Assembly (NCBI GenBank): GCA_001414345.1
Contig: LLCB01000065.1
Location: 153,822-217,821 of the forward strand
Length of the DNA stretch: 64,000 nt
DNA from: Hymenoscyphus infarciens
Lineage: Eukaryota > Ascomycota > Leotiomycetes > Helotiales > Helotiaceae
Direction of reading: 5' to 3'
The translations under genes and the position numbers were made by a program. The notes under the pieces were generated by a model. The model saw nothing but the letters and a program-made list of their open reading frames with translations, had not been told where the DNA came from and made no database searches. Positions 48,575 through 60,001 of the stretch are shown here, piece by piece; positions within the stretch are counted from its first letter, which is position 1, and each line of letters begins with the position of its first letter.

Positions 48575-51209
48575 TCAACCCAAAACCTCCTGAAAAGTCT
48601 CCGTTGCCAGCTCCTGAACATTCAAACCCGCCTTCGCCCTCCGTTCCCTCGGCACCATTTCCCCCTCATCCCACCCCGGTCTACTCTCTCGATAACTCCT
48701 CACAAGTTCCCCTCCTCCCTTCAGTAAATCCTCAAAAGTAGCCCGTCGCATAACAGCCATCTCTGTGCCTCGATTCTTAAGCATCTCATTAACCAGAACA
48801 AGTGCATTCTCGCGATCCAAACGGTTCATTTCGGCGGCTTGTGCATGTGGTTTTGTAGAAGCCTCCCCTTCCCCTTGACCAGGTGTCTGACCAGCTTCAA
48901 GGAGGAGTTGACCGGGCGAGGAAGCGGTTGCTGTTGCCGGGCTAGGGTAGAGAGACGAGGCTTTTTCGGGGTCGATGATATCCTTCCCAGTCAAAAGTTC
49001 GACGAGGGGCTGGAAGACAGCAACATCGTTCATGAGATCACTAATACATTTCGCGCCGTCAGGATAACGACTCATAAGCGCAAACACAAACCACCCTTCA
49101 CTCCTCACAACCGGCCATTTCGTTTGCGAAACCATGAATGAGAGTGGTCTTCCCACATCAGGATGGATCTCAAAGAAATTCTTCCGGATGTACTCCATAT
49201 TTTCGGGTGTGCGACCGGTGTAGTTAGAGTACACGCGACAAATTGCTGTGACGAGACGCGAGATTTCCATTTTCACGGGCTCGATGTCTGTTCGTTCGAA
49301 GAGAGAGATTAGGAAGGAGAGGTTTGTGCGCATATTCGCTGGCGAAGCCTTATCGTCTGATAACCTCTTACATAATTTCCTAACATTCTCAAAAGTTCCA
49401 TTGATGAGTTGGCGAGCGAGAGAAATGGAGGAAAATTGAATCTGTTGCAAGGTATCCATGAGCCAAAGACGAGGTAGAATCGCGATACAACCCGCGTCTC
49501 CGATTATTTCTTTGTTTTTCATGGGCATGGCGAGGTTTTTGAGAAAGCCGATGGCAGCGTGCAGGAGTTGGGAGTCAGTTGCGTCTTTGAGGATTGCGAT
49601 CAGAGGTTTGTGGACCTGGGAGGTATGGACAAATTCTTCGCATGCTACATCGGATCGGGCTAAGTTTCCGAGCATGATGCAGGCGCAGACTTGGAGTTGA
49701 AGTTGGGGACTTGAGAGCCATCTTCGTAGTGAGGCTGTGAATGGCGAGACTACTGGACATGCCTCTTTAAATTCTGGTAAGGCTGAGACATCTGAGAGGA
49801 CTAGGTTGAGCGCTGTTCGCATCTGGGATAGTAGTTTTGCGTCATATTCGTCTGGTATGTCTGATCCGATTGAGGGGTGTGAGTCGAAGCGAGTGTATGA
49901 GTCGATCAAAACTGTTAGAGCGACATCTAGACCACCGAGTGTCACCAAAGCTTTTTGGAACCTTTCATGCTTCATGTATGTTATGGAGGTGTTGGCTAAG
50001 GCGAGGAAATCTTCCATATCACAGGGTGATTCTCTATCAATAGCTATTTTTAAAAGCACAATGACAGTATTTTCTGGTGCCAAATCGGCTTCAGTAGCTA
50101 TATTGTGTCAGCCATGTACCCTTTTTGAGGGGATAAACTTACGTCGAGTAATTAAAAGGTCTAATATTCTACAAGTATATCCGAGAAATGATCTGCTTTC
50201 ATTGAAAGCCGGACTTGAGATGAGTTTGATAAGTTCTTGTCCGAGCAACGAATCCGATGCTAGTTGCTGAGCAGGTTCTGGTTCAAATCAGTATTATCTT
50301 CCTCTCAGGATTGCGCAAAAGGGTGGCTTACCATAATCTACACATATATTATATAAAACTGGTATGGTAAAAGGAAGCAAAGAGGTATCTTGCAACTGAA
50401 AAATAATTGAATGAAGAGAATTTGAAGAGACAACACGTGCTCGATTTTCATCTGTCAAAATTAGCTCTGTTCATAGAAGTTCAAAATTTGACATACCAGT
50501 ATCCGCACACGAGTTACCAATTAATCGTAGGACGTGAATTTTGAGAGCATGTAACACGTTACTTTGACCTAATAGTTGAAGGAAAAAATCAAGGATGCCG
50601 GAATCTCCCAATGGTACCCGCCACGTTGCTACACTTGAGTTAGTACTTGGGTTGCCAAGGTATGAGAATAATGCAATAATGTAGGAGAAAAATGAGCGAG
50701 GGTATTCAAAGCCCAAGCTAAAATGTGACCCCCTAAAATCAAGAAAAAGAAAAGAGGAAACACGCACGATCCCGACTCCCATCAGCCAGCCCCTCAGTGA
50801 CCCCAACCGTTCCCTCATACCCACTCCACCAAAGACCCTTAACCAACCCCAGCACCTCTCTCAGCCTCTCCGTCCTCTGTCTTCGATCCTGTAAATCAAC
50901 TTCGTCCTCCTCTTCATCACCATCAACCTCCATCTCATCTTGCTGTTCAGCCGCAGGAGCTTTCTCCTCAAGAACACTTTGAATCCGCCTCCTCATATCA
51001 ACCTGCTCCTCACTCGACAGCCTAAAGCCTGTCGGCGCAGACATAGAATCAAAGGCCTCAACCCCGGAAGTGGATCCTGAACCAGAAAGGGGATCTGATG
51101 AATTTGAGTTTGGACTCAGGTAATCCAGTGGATCGTTGACTGCTGGTGTTTTGTCATCTTGTGATGGTGTCAAGCCCCCGGGGGGATATTGTGGTGGGAA
51201 ATCCGCCAT
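48575..51209 (-). CDS. Armadillo-repeat protein resembling SmgGDS/Rap1GDS1 (GTP-binding protein regulator), five exons
   Basis: Predicted alpha-helical ARM-fold protein that in animals chaperones or exchanges small GTPases. Exons on the minus strand: 51209-50768, 50628-50497, 50451-50332, 50277-50143 and 50097-48575. Introns are 139, 45, 54 and 45 bp, all phase 1, with GTGCGT/GTATGT/GTAAGC/GTAAGT donors, and give 783 aa. The first 150 residues are disordered with an acidic EEEDEVD patch. After splicing, helical repeats follow (DSGILDFFLQLLGQSNV, FTIPVLYNICVDYEPAQQL, and TSLRRWLSSPQLQLQVCACI-like units), running to about residue 650. The C-terminus is charged. The short, same-phase middle exons all restore repeat sequence, which supports the model. 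GTPase partner unknown. Confidence 0.82.
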
Positions 51210-53564
51210 TTTATGATATCTTAGCTTGGGCTGTGGACTTATCGGGTTACGATATTGGTGTAAATTTCATTCTTATGGGCCTGGGTTGAATATGAGTCTT
51301 GACTTTGATATTTGATGAGATTGATGTTGTGTCTTGCGTGGACTTCCTATTTGCTTGCTGACCGGTAGTTGCAGATTTCGCCCGGGTGAACCTCGGATAA
51401 CGTTGAATGGTGGGGTTGATTTGGAAAGCGAAAGCGAAGTGAATACTCTACTTCGATTCACCATCGTCTCTTTTCACTATTAAACCTTTATTATATCTAC
51501 CTACGAACCATCACAGCGCTCATGTAAGTCGGAGCTCAAAACCCTTCAACACCGACCGCCATTCTTCCTCCGATTCGTAACTCCTCCCAAATTCCCAAAA
51601 CCCAGCCACACGTCTACGTCGTCCTCAAAAACGCGGTCAATGGAGCCCCAAATCCTAGAACACAAGTAGAAACTCGTATTACCTCTCAGAAACTCCCCGA
51701 AAATTTTCCCATTCCACAAGGCAAAATTTACGTCAAACGAATGCGGACCTAGGAGCCTCATCAATTTCTCCTCATGTCATTCGCCCATTCGTCTTCCTTC
51801 TTACTAGAATGTAAGAAGTCTATCTCACTTTTTGCCCTTATATTTCTGGTTTCAACTACATCTAGCCTAAGCTATGAGTTTTTACCAATGGAGTTTCCTT
51901 GGCAAGAACGAGGCGCAGACCTCGTAGGATTCAATTAGACGTTCTGCTGGATTTCTACTGATTACTCGGTCATCGATTAGAAAGCCCCGTGCATCTACTG
52001 CGTGGCCTCCACGTTTCCTTTCCAAGTTTATATATTTTCTCCTGGTCATTTTGTACGTAAAGAGCAACGACATCGCGGGATTTCGAAGACGGTGTACACT
52101 ATGATCTAGGCTTCACTTGGTGTGGCCTCGTATATCGGACCATATCCACGAAAGCAATATTCACGAGAAACAAGTGTATTCAATTGAGTAGAGTGGGTTC
52201 TAAGTACGGATTGGTAGTAATTCAACAATACGGACCGACTCGGACCTAATATCGGTAAGGAATCTAGTCCGCTTTGAAAGTTGAAAGTTAGAAGAAGAAG
52301 AAGATAGAGATTGTACTTGATCTCTAAATTTGTTTCCAGAAACAGTTTCTCTATTACTACTTATAATGTAGCTACTTAACTTCATCTATGTATTGCCTCT
52401 ACTCTACTCACGAACCACGAATACTCACAACTACTCGAGTAGTACTCGAGTAATCACTGGCACCTTCGTCCGCTCTCAAAGTCCAGCTTTGCAAAGCTTA
52501 CCTTTGAAGTCTTCCTTTAATAAGCTATTACTTCAGTTCCTCTTCCTTGAACAAAGGGAGAAAAAACAAATTGTAGTTCTTTGCTTTTTGATTATGAACC
52601 CGCCTTCCATCTCCCATCTCCCCTTTTACACCATCCATCCACCCAATTATCAAAAAAACAAAAAAGGTTTAAATCAGTGTCTGTAAGACCCCCCCCATCC
52701 ATCTCACTCTCGACTAGCAGCTAGGTAGTCTTAGCCCCCATATCTCCTCATCTCCTCATCTTTCTCACCCACCCACCCTTTCCTAGAATACCAACGATCA
52801 AACGTACCATTTACCTTGTATAAGACCTTTGCAAAGTCCCCTTGGTGATATCACTCCGCCTCAAACAACTTGGGTATTAGGTAGGCCAGAATCAGAACGT
52901 TGAATTTTTTCAAGGCTGGGAAAGGGGTCGCGCCTTCCGCCCCTAACTCTCGCGAGGTGAAGTTAAAGTTAATAGGAAGGATGGAGTGACCTTGGGTCTA
53001 TTTTTTTACGACGCTCCGGGAAGGGGATAACTTGGAGTTAGTAGGAAGGAGCGAACCATATGGAGTCCCTGTTTCCATCACGAAGTCAGGGAAGGAACGA
53101 CTTAGCACACCCATGTAACAATTTAATATTTACGAAGAACAAAATTTCAATTTTTTATTTTTTATTTCATTGACCTATCTACCATCTATCTGTCTGCTAA
53201 CCACCTCATAGTGAAGCGACGGCCGAGAAAATCCCCCCCGTAAAATAAATAGCCAACCTGCATTCATATCACAGTTATAAACCATTCCCATCCATCAATA
53301 TCATAGCCGGCGCTTCTTCCTACTATACAAATTTTCCTTGAAAGCTGCAGTGGAAAGTCATCGTATATTACAAGTGTAAGGAACCCATCGGGAGAAATGG
53401 ACCTTGGAGAAAACAAATTGGGTATGTGGAGATAAAGTAAAAGAAGTTCGTATCATCATAAAATCGCGTTCGTTATCCCCCAAGTACAAGAGAGGCATCA
53501 TCGATCGAAAATAAGAGAGGAGAAGAAGAAGCGCCAAGTGGCCCGGGACTAGAAAGCAGATTTT
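51210..53564. other. Intergenic region with dispersed repeat copy 2
   Basis: The right part is the 3' flank of the coiled-coil gene and the left part the promoter of the ARM-protein gene. No gene is recognised. The interval 52190-52460 is a repeat described separately. Two GGAAGG/AGGAAGG-rich segments near 52970-53060 look like a short diverged duplication. Confidence 0.45.
52190..52460 (+). repeat. Dispersed repeat, copy 2 (first copy at 12.9-13.3 kb)
   Basis: Carries the same three anchors in the same order and orientation: GACCGACTCGGACCTA at 52233-52248, TACTACTTATA at 52355-52365 and CTACTCGAGTAGT at 52431-52443. The copy is about 90 bp shorter than copy 1 across the anchors. Confidence 0.55.
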
Positions 53565-55082
53565 TCATCGATGAGATTCATACTCAATTCCTAGTCCAAC
53601 ATTGGCAGCCCCACGAGGTTTCTTGGAGACATAATTATGTTCTTCGGAAACTCGCTTTCTCTTGTCGACGTTCGACTTGGTGATGGGGCCACGAATTTTT
53701 GGCTGATGTTGTTGAACAGGTGTTGACGTACGGGAGGCGGCGACTTCAAAAGACTCGCGGGGGTCTCGACGAAGCATCTCAGTTGCACTTTGACTAGCTT
53801 GACTCTCATTGACCTCTTCACTCTCTTCGCGATATGAAGCAGCTGCACGGGCAATTTCCTCGGAATCAGAAGCCGAGATGGTGCTGTCACGAGATTTACG
53901 ACGTCTCTCTCTTGGTTGGTGAACAGATACTGCCGCAAGTGTGGAAGCAACTCTAGCCTCTGCATGGGAGGAGAATTGTGCAGATGGCAAAAGTGTTGAG
54001 TTGGCAGTTGTTGGCCGAGCCGATCTTGGTGTAGTTGGCAACGAGGAGAGTGATTGTACATTTCTGTTGTGTCGATTTGGGGTGCGTTGCTCTGGTCGTC
54101 GAGTGACGATAGGGGTTGAAGGCGCACTGTTATTTTCTTGACTCAATACACGGTCTGCAAGAAGCAAAGCAGCAAAAGGTTCCTGACTTTGATCACGAGC
54201 TCGTCGAATTGATTGGTTCGTGATTGGAGTGTGTCTTGGAGTACCACGATATTGCTGAGGAGTTGCTGGAGAGTTGTACAAACTAGGGTTATGGAAAATT
54301 CCACCAGGGCTACGCATTTCGTTGATGTGTGTGCGATTGACGCGGATTCTCTCCCGAAGTTGTTTGACATCAATCTCCAAGTCGATGATATCATCCTCTT
54401 TGGATATAATGATTCTCTTGGCCTTTCGCAAGTTATCACTGAGTCTCCGGTTTTCTTCCTCCAGCATCTTTGACTTTCTTCTGTAACGCTCGAGTTCGGG
54501 AGGGTCCAATGCATCTTGAACGCGAAGCTGAAGAAGTTCAACCTCTCGAAGGGTCATGTCATGTTCCACTTCCAGATGCTTTACGGCTTCCTCGCTTTCG
54601 ATGCTGAGCAAATTATGTTGAAGCTGGTAGTGAGCTGCCGACATGCGAGCTTCACGAGCTGCAATGTCCAGCTTTTTGTTCTCTGCAAGAACGGATTGTA
54701 GCATCTCACGCAACTCCTCAGCCGATGCATTTGCAACTTTGTCTGAAGTGATCTTTGAGGCTGGTGCGCGGGCAGCAGTGGTGTCTCTCTTGGTGCCGTT
54801 CATGCCTGTGGGTGGTGGAGATGATAATACTGATGGATCGGGTGTGGGAGTGGGTGTGGAGAGACGGGATGTTGCAAGTGTCGATGTTCGCATGGTTGAA
54901 AGTTGTGAAGAGGGCGGCGGAGTTAGAGAGGCTGTGCCCGGGGCAACAAGCAATGAAGTGTTGGGAGAGGCGGCTCGATCGTTATTCTTGAGTGTAGGAA
55001 GATCGAGGTTGGGGTTTTGCGGAGTTGAAGGGGTGTCGACGGGAGTTAATGTATCCCCAATGACGGAGCTTTGGGAGCTCAT
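53565..55082 (-). CDS. Uncharacterised coiled-coil protein with nuclear-type basic C-terminus
   Basis: A single-exon protein of 505 aa. Residues 1-110 are Thr/Pro/Ser-rich with repeated TPxP steps. Residues 115-260 form a strong predicted coiled coil: heptad-like ELREMLQSVLAENKKL, then long runs rich in Glu, Leu, Arg and Lys ending LRERIRVNRTHINEM. Residues 270-460 are disordered with many SP and TP sites (SPATPQQ, TPRHTP, TPRSARP), candidates for proline-directed kinases. The C-terminus holds VDKRKRVSEEH and SKKPRGAA, a likely nuclear signal. No enzyme motif. It diverges from the LRR gene across a 1.3-kb shared region. A spindle or chromatin-linked role would be a guess only. Confidence 0.8.
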   Translation of the reverse strand: MSSQSSVIGDTLTPVDTPSTPQNPNLDLPTLKNNDRAASPNTSLLVAPGTASLTPPPSSQLSTMRTSTLATSRLSTPTPTPDPSVLSSPPPTGMNGTKRDTTAARAPASKITSDKVANASAEELREMLQSVLAENKKLDIAAREARMSAAHYQLQHNLLSIESEEAVKHLEVEHDMTLREVELLQLRVQDALDPPELERYRRKSKMLEEENRRLSDNLRKAKRIIISKEDDIIDLEIDVKQLRERIRVNRTHINEMRSPGGIFHNPSLYNSPATPQQYRGTPRHTPITNQSIRRARDQSQEPFAALLLADRVLSQENNSAPSTPIVTRRPEQRTPNRHNRNVQSLSSLPTTPRSARPTTANSTLLPSAQFSSHAEARVASTLAAVSVHQPRERRRKSRDSTISASDSEEIARAAASYREESEEVNESQASQSATEMLRRDPRESFEVAASRTSTPVQQHQPKIRGPITKSNVDKRKRVSEEHNYVSKKPRGAANVGLGIEYESHR

Positions 55083-56378
55083 TGTGATGGGTGGAAGCTA
55101 CCTGGATGGCCTGTACCACGTCGAGGGTGAGCTCGGGTATTGTTTCTGCGCTGTATGGATGGTATGTACTGGATAACTGGATTGCGATAGCTCTCTTGGA
55201 GTTTGCGCTCAAGGTGTTGAGTGTGCAACAAGTGGGAGTGGGAGTGGGAGTGGGAGTAGGAATAGGAAGAAGTGTGGGCGGCGGGCGCGTCTACGTTGAG
55301 CTGTCAGCCGGGATGATGACTGTGACGATTGTATGGAGTATGTGAATGTCAATTGTTGGGATGGAATGGGAAGGCGGGACAATGGTATACATACTAGGTA
55401 GGGACAATAGCAGAGCAGCTAGCTGAGGTGCTCGACGAGTTCACGTCGTGGTACGGAGTATTGATGGTGGCGGGGAAGAAAAGAGGCTCAAAATCCGAAG
55501 GCTGGTTACTTCGCCAACCACGCCACGCTAGTGTGCTGTACTACGGGAATTATCCGACCCTACTGAGGTACTGGTCAGGGCAAGCACTGAGTGAGAAGTC
55601 ATTCTTTAATTGGGAAACATAAAGTCAATTGCTATTGTTAAAAAAAAGAAAAGGAATAATCTGTTCTTTCAAACCTTCTCGCATATACAATTAATTACTC
55701 GGCTTGCCTCTCACCACGCTGATGATCTACGGGGAGAGTGGCTTGAGCGGTACACGTGCGGAACTCGGAGGAAATTGAAATTGGTCGAAATGTGCTCGTA
55801 CACTTACTTCATCCTGACGGGGGTGATAGATGAGGTTATATCACCTCAACGTTTAACAAGCTAAGCAAGTAAGTGAATAAAAGAATTGTCGGGAGAGAGT
55901 TCGTCAAAAAGAGCAGGTGCTCGCGAAGACGGTACAACTTTCCGCCCCAATCTAGCCTGCAGGGTAACCCGCCCTTATTGGTCGGATTGTGACCTGTCAA
56001 TAAAGCGGGAACTACACTACGGACTACTCTCCCACAAACTGGTCGACGCGCCAAAAGACGTGAACTTACTCCCCGATCTGGAAATACGAGTAATCGATTG
56101 CGCCTTGACGCCGACGAAACTCTCCGGCCGAAATGAACTGAGCAAACGGCCACCTACCTTGCCATTGCCATTGAAGCTGTGCTGGCTTGCTTTTTAACCT
56201 TCAACAACCCAGCTATCCAGCTACCCAGCTACCCCTCACAAGTCAACTTCTTCGAGAGCTTCAACCACTACCGCGGCAGACGACAACCTGCACACCGACC
56301 AGCACCAGCACCAGCAACTTCACTTGCTCGACCAGCGTTGATCTCTGATAGCCACCAGTACAGTACACCACACCCATC
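55083..56378. promoter_or_regulatory. Divergent promoter region between the coiled-coil and LRR genes
   Basis: Shared upstream region of two genes pointing apart. It includes GGAGTG repeats at about 55232-55259 close to the coiled-coil start, a TTATTGGTCGG segment near 55976 (an inverted CCAAT core) in a conserved-looking GC-balanced block at 55900-56150, and a C/A-rich leader before the LRR start. Open frames of about 100 codons on both strands of that block cancel each other and are not called. Confidence 0.45.
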
Positions 56379-59300
56379 ATGGACCAACCACCAAATGCCT
56401 CCCGCCCGTCTGCCATCCCAAGACCATCGAGGCTTCCCGTGAAGCGTCCAGCTTTACGACCTGCTGCATCCCGAGATAATCTTCAGCAACCACCAAAGTC
56501 GACGATTGTCAATCCTCGATTACGAAGTACTCCTTCTCGCGAACAATTATCTTCCTCAACCTCCGCTAAACCTCGCATACCCTCTACACCATCACGAGTT
56601 CGCGATACCTTAACGTCGCTGCCTCAAGACCGCAATGTCTCCACTGGCAGCGCTGTCCACACTTCTACCGCGCCTACCGGACGCCTTGCACGAAAAACGA
56701 GCTATGATACCCTATATAGAAAGACTTCGCAAAACTTCTTTGGCGAGTCACAGACGACCCCAAATTCGAGGGATAAGGATAATGCGTTGATTGAAGAGTC
56801 AGAAGAGCCGGACTTCAACTCGACAGTTCGCTCTCGGAAACCTCGCCCATCCTTAGCGGAGAGAACAATGGAGACTTTGCAGAATATCCCATCTTCCCCG
56901 GCAGTAAGAAGGAGGGGCTCAAGCTTCTATTCCACAGAAAATCCAATGAGGTCTTCATCGAGCGGTGTCTCGTCAAGACCCGGGTCCAGCCATCAGCCAG
57001 ACAGTGCAATGAACCCGCCAACTCGCTCTTTTTCGAGACCTACCTCAAGCGCTGGTCAACCCCATTCGCTGCAAACGGATTTCCGAGCCTCTACAAATAC
57101 ATATAGACCACCTCAGCAGTCTAGTTTTGCCTCGGGGCGTCCAAATACTGGAAGATTGGTCAAGAAACCATCCAATATCCAGCTCAATTTCCCACAAACA
57201 CCCAATACATCTTCCTCCAAACTGCCGTCGCCAATATTCAGTGTATCCCCACGCGAGCGCTCCCCAAGCCCGACCAAAAACAACCCTAATGCTCAAGCGA
57301 TCAAAAGTAAGACCTTCTCGGCACGCCCATTGAAGCCTCGTGCTTCTGTGAATGGACTCTTTCGCAAACCATCCATGACAACCTTGGACCAATCCAGCGA
57401 TATCGATAGAATTGGGTTTGGCCCAAAGAAAAAGTCTACGTTTTCAAACACGTCTTCCGAAGGTGCTTCAACTACATCAAAAATCTCTACAGTGACTTCG
57501 ACAACTACTGCCTCCCCCGAGCATAATGATACCACTCCCAAGAAGTCATCAAATGCACTGAGAGATCAAATAGCCAAGGCCAAGGCCGCGAAACGGGCAG
57601 CAGCTGCAAAGATGGCACCGACATCTACTTCTAGAGAAGTGGAAGAAACACCCGTAATTCCAAGTGCCACTTTTGATTTTGGTCTCTCTGACGATCCTTT
57701 CAATCAACAAATGAGCCAAAAGGGGGTCAAAGGATTACTTCGAAAGCGTGTTGATGCTGCACGTGCAGACGGTCGTCTCAATATCGCGGCAATGGGTTTC
57801 AAGGAAATTCCCGAAGAGGTGATGAATATGTATAGTCTAGAGGCTACTGGGGGTTCTTGGGCTGAAAGTGTCGATCTCACCAAGTTCATCGCTGCTGACA
57901 ACGAGTTTGAAAAACTAAGTGATGATGTGTTTCCCGATATTGATCCCCGAGACATGGCAGATGACGAAGATTCCAAAGGCAATCAATTTGGTGGCTTGGA
58001 GACTCTAGATTTGCACGGCAACTTGTTGATGGAATTGCCAATGGGTCTGAGGCGGCTTGAGACACTTACGTCCCTCAATCTTGTAAGTCGGTTCACTGCC
58101 AACCCATTTCATGTGCTAATATTTTGCAGTCAAACAACAAACTTGGCAACACATGCTTTGAAGTTATTTCTCAGCTTACATCCTTGCGTGATCTTAAGCT
58201 CGGGGGAAACGAATTGTCTGGACCTTTGGATGCGAGAATATCTGGTCTTACCAATCTTGAGACTCTAGATTTGCAACGCAATGCGCTAGTATCTCTTACT
58301 GGTGGTCTCGCAGAGCTTGTTCGTCTTCGAGTGCTCAACGTCAAAGAGAACAAGCTAGTAACCCTATCTTTTGGAGCTATAAGTCATTTGCCTCTCACTG
58401 AACTGCTCGCCTCCAAGAATAAACTTTCTGGTGTTTTGATTGCCACTGAGGTCGAAGAACTATCGAAACTTCAAGTTTTGGACGTTTCTTGCAATTCGCT
58501 CACTAGAATTACTGATGGAACTCTTGGTCTTCCTAGCCTTCATCAGCTCAACTGCTCCTCCAATCGGCTTTCAGACCTTCCAGATTTGACATCATGGGTC
58601 AGCTTGTTGACGATTGCAGCAGAAGACAATAGCATTTCCACTCTCCCCGAAGGATTTGTGACTTTGCCAAAAGTAAAGTATGCCGATTTCACTGGCAACA
58701 ACATCAAAATTCTGGACGACAATATCGGAGGAATGGATAGTCTCGATGCTTTTAGAGTCAGTGGAAATCCATTGCGGGAGAAGAAGTTTGCTAGTATGGC
58801 AACCGATGATTTGAAGCGAGCATTAAAGGCAAGGATGGCACCACCAGAGCATGAAGTCAGCAATAATTTGGAAAGTGGAGATATTTCTTTTGGCGTTGCG
58901 CCATTGTCACCACTATCCCCTCGACCATCCTCAGCGGACTGGCCTGTACGACATGGAAATGTTCTTGATCGATCCAATACTCAGTCTCATTCTCTCAACC
59001 CTGTTGCAGTGGCTCAAATCGCGGCGACCAACAGCATCAAGGCGTTGGAGTTACACCACAACGTGTTCAAAGAGATTCCTAGCTCTATTGCCTTTTTCGC
59101 CATGACTCTAACATCGCTGAGCATCGCACACAACGAATTGAATAACGACAGCTTCATGAAGGATGATCTCGAGTTACCGGTTTTGAAAGAACTAAACATC
59201 AGTTCCAACACCTTGAATTCGCTACAACCACTGATGCAGCATCTGATTGCACCACAGTTGGAGAAACTTGATTTCAGTTTTAATCGACTTACAGCCCTTC

Positions 59301-59605
59301 CAAATTTGCGACAGCACTTTCCAAACCTGGTTAATGTTTTCGCGTCGCACAACACAATCCGAGAGTTATCCCCTGAAAATATCAGGGGTCTAAGAATCTT
59401 GGACTGTAGCAGCAATGATATCAACAGCCTCAATGCTCGTATCGGGTTGCTTGGTGGGCCAGGTGGTTTAGAGCGATTGGACGTAAGCGGCAATAGATTT
59501 CGTGTACCAAAGTATACGATTTTGGAGAAGGGAACGGAAGCTACACTTGCATGGCTAAGAGACCGGATTCCGACCAGCGAAGCGAGCACCCCGGATATTG
59601 ATTAA
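56379..59605 (+). CDS. Leucine-rich-repeat protein with long disordered N-terminus (LRRC40-like architecture)
   Basis: Exons 56379-58082 and 58130-59605 (47-bp intron, GTAAGT and TTTGCAG, phase 0) give 1059 aa. Joining gives SLNLSNNKLGN, a canonical LRR, across the splice. Residues 1-500 are Ser/Pro/Arg-rich with many SP/TP sites and a basic helical KAKAAKRAAAAK segment near 400. A short conserved-looking block (about 440-480, QKGVKGLLRKRVDAARADGRL, then LNIAAMGFKEIPEEV) leads into LRRs. At least a dozen repeats of the LxxLDLxxNxLxxL type span about 540-790. A linker of about 70 residues follows, and a second LRR group runs from about 875 to the end. No kinase or cyclase domain. Likely a scaffold; partner unknown. 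Confidence 0.88.
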
Positions 59606-60001
59606 TGCATGGTATGGAGGAGTTTGCTGGGTGATGGGAGTAGGGCTACTGTACTTTGGAGTTAGTCGATGGGTTGCTGGCGTCGATCCGTGTCGGATCG
59701 TCATTGGGCGTATATATTAATCACAAGACCATGTTGCTTGTAAAAGTATCAAATGTTAATAGTAATAATCAAGATAAATATCTAAATCACCAAAACTTCC
59801 TATGAATAGTGCCATATCTACTTGAAGCTTGACCTAAACTCCACCTCAAACCCCCACGTGACCCGGCTGGTTCTACCGAGGTTCACATGCCTGCTACTTC
59901 CCTGGCGCATTGATTGACGCTCACGTCTGGGAAATTGGAGAACAACCAGACTCAGAAAATCAACAACACGCATCCATGCCACCATAATTCAAACAATCGT
60001 A
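59606..60001. promoter_or_regulatory. Short intergenic region between two same-strand genes
   Basis: Contains the 3' flank of the LRR gene and the promoter of the TMEM135-like gene. A CCCCCACGTGACCC segment near 59855 holds a CACGTG E-box core, a candidate bHLH site. Confidence 0.45.
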
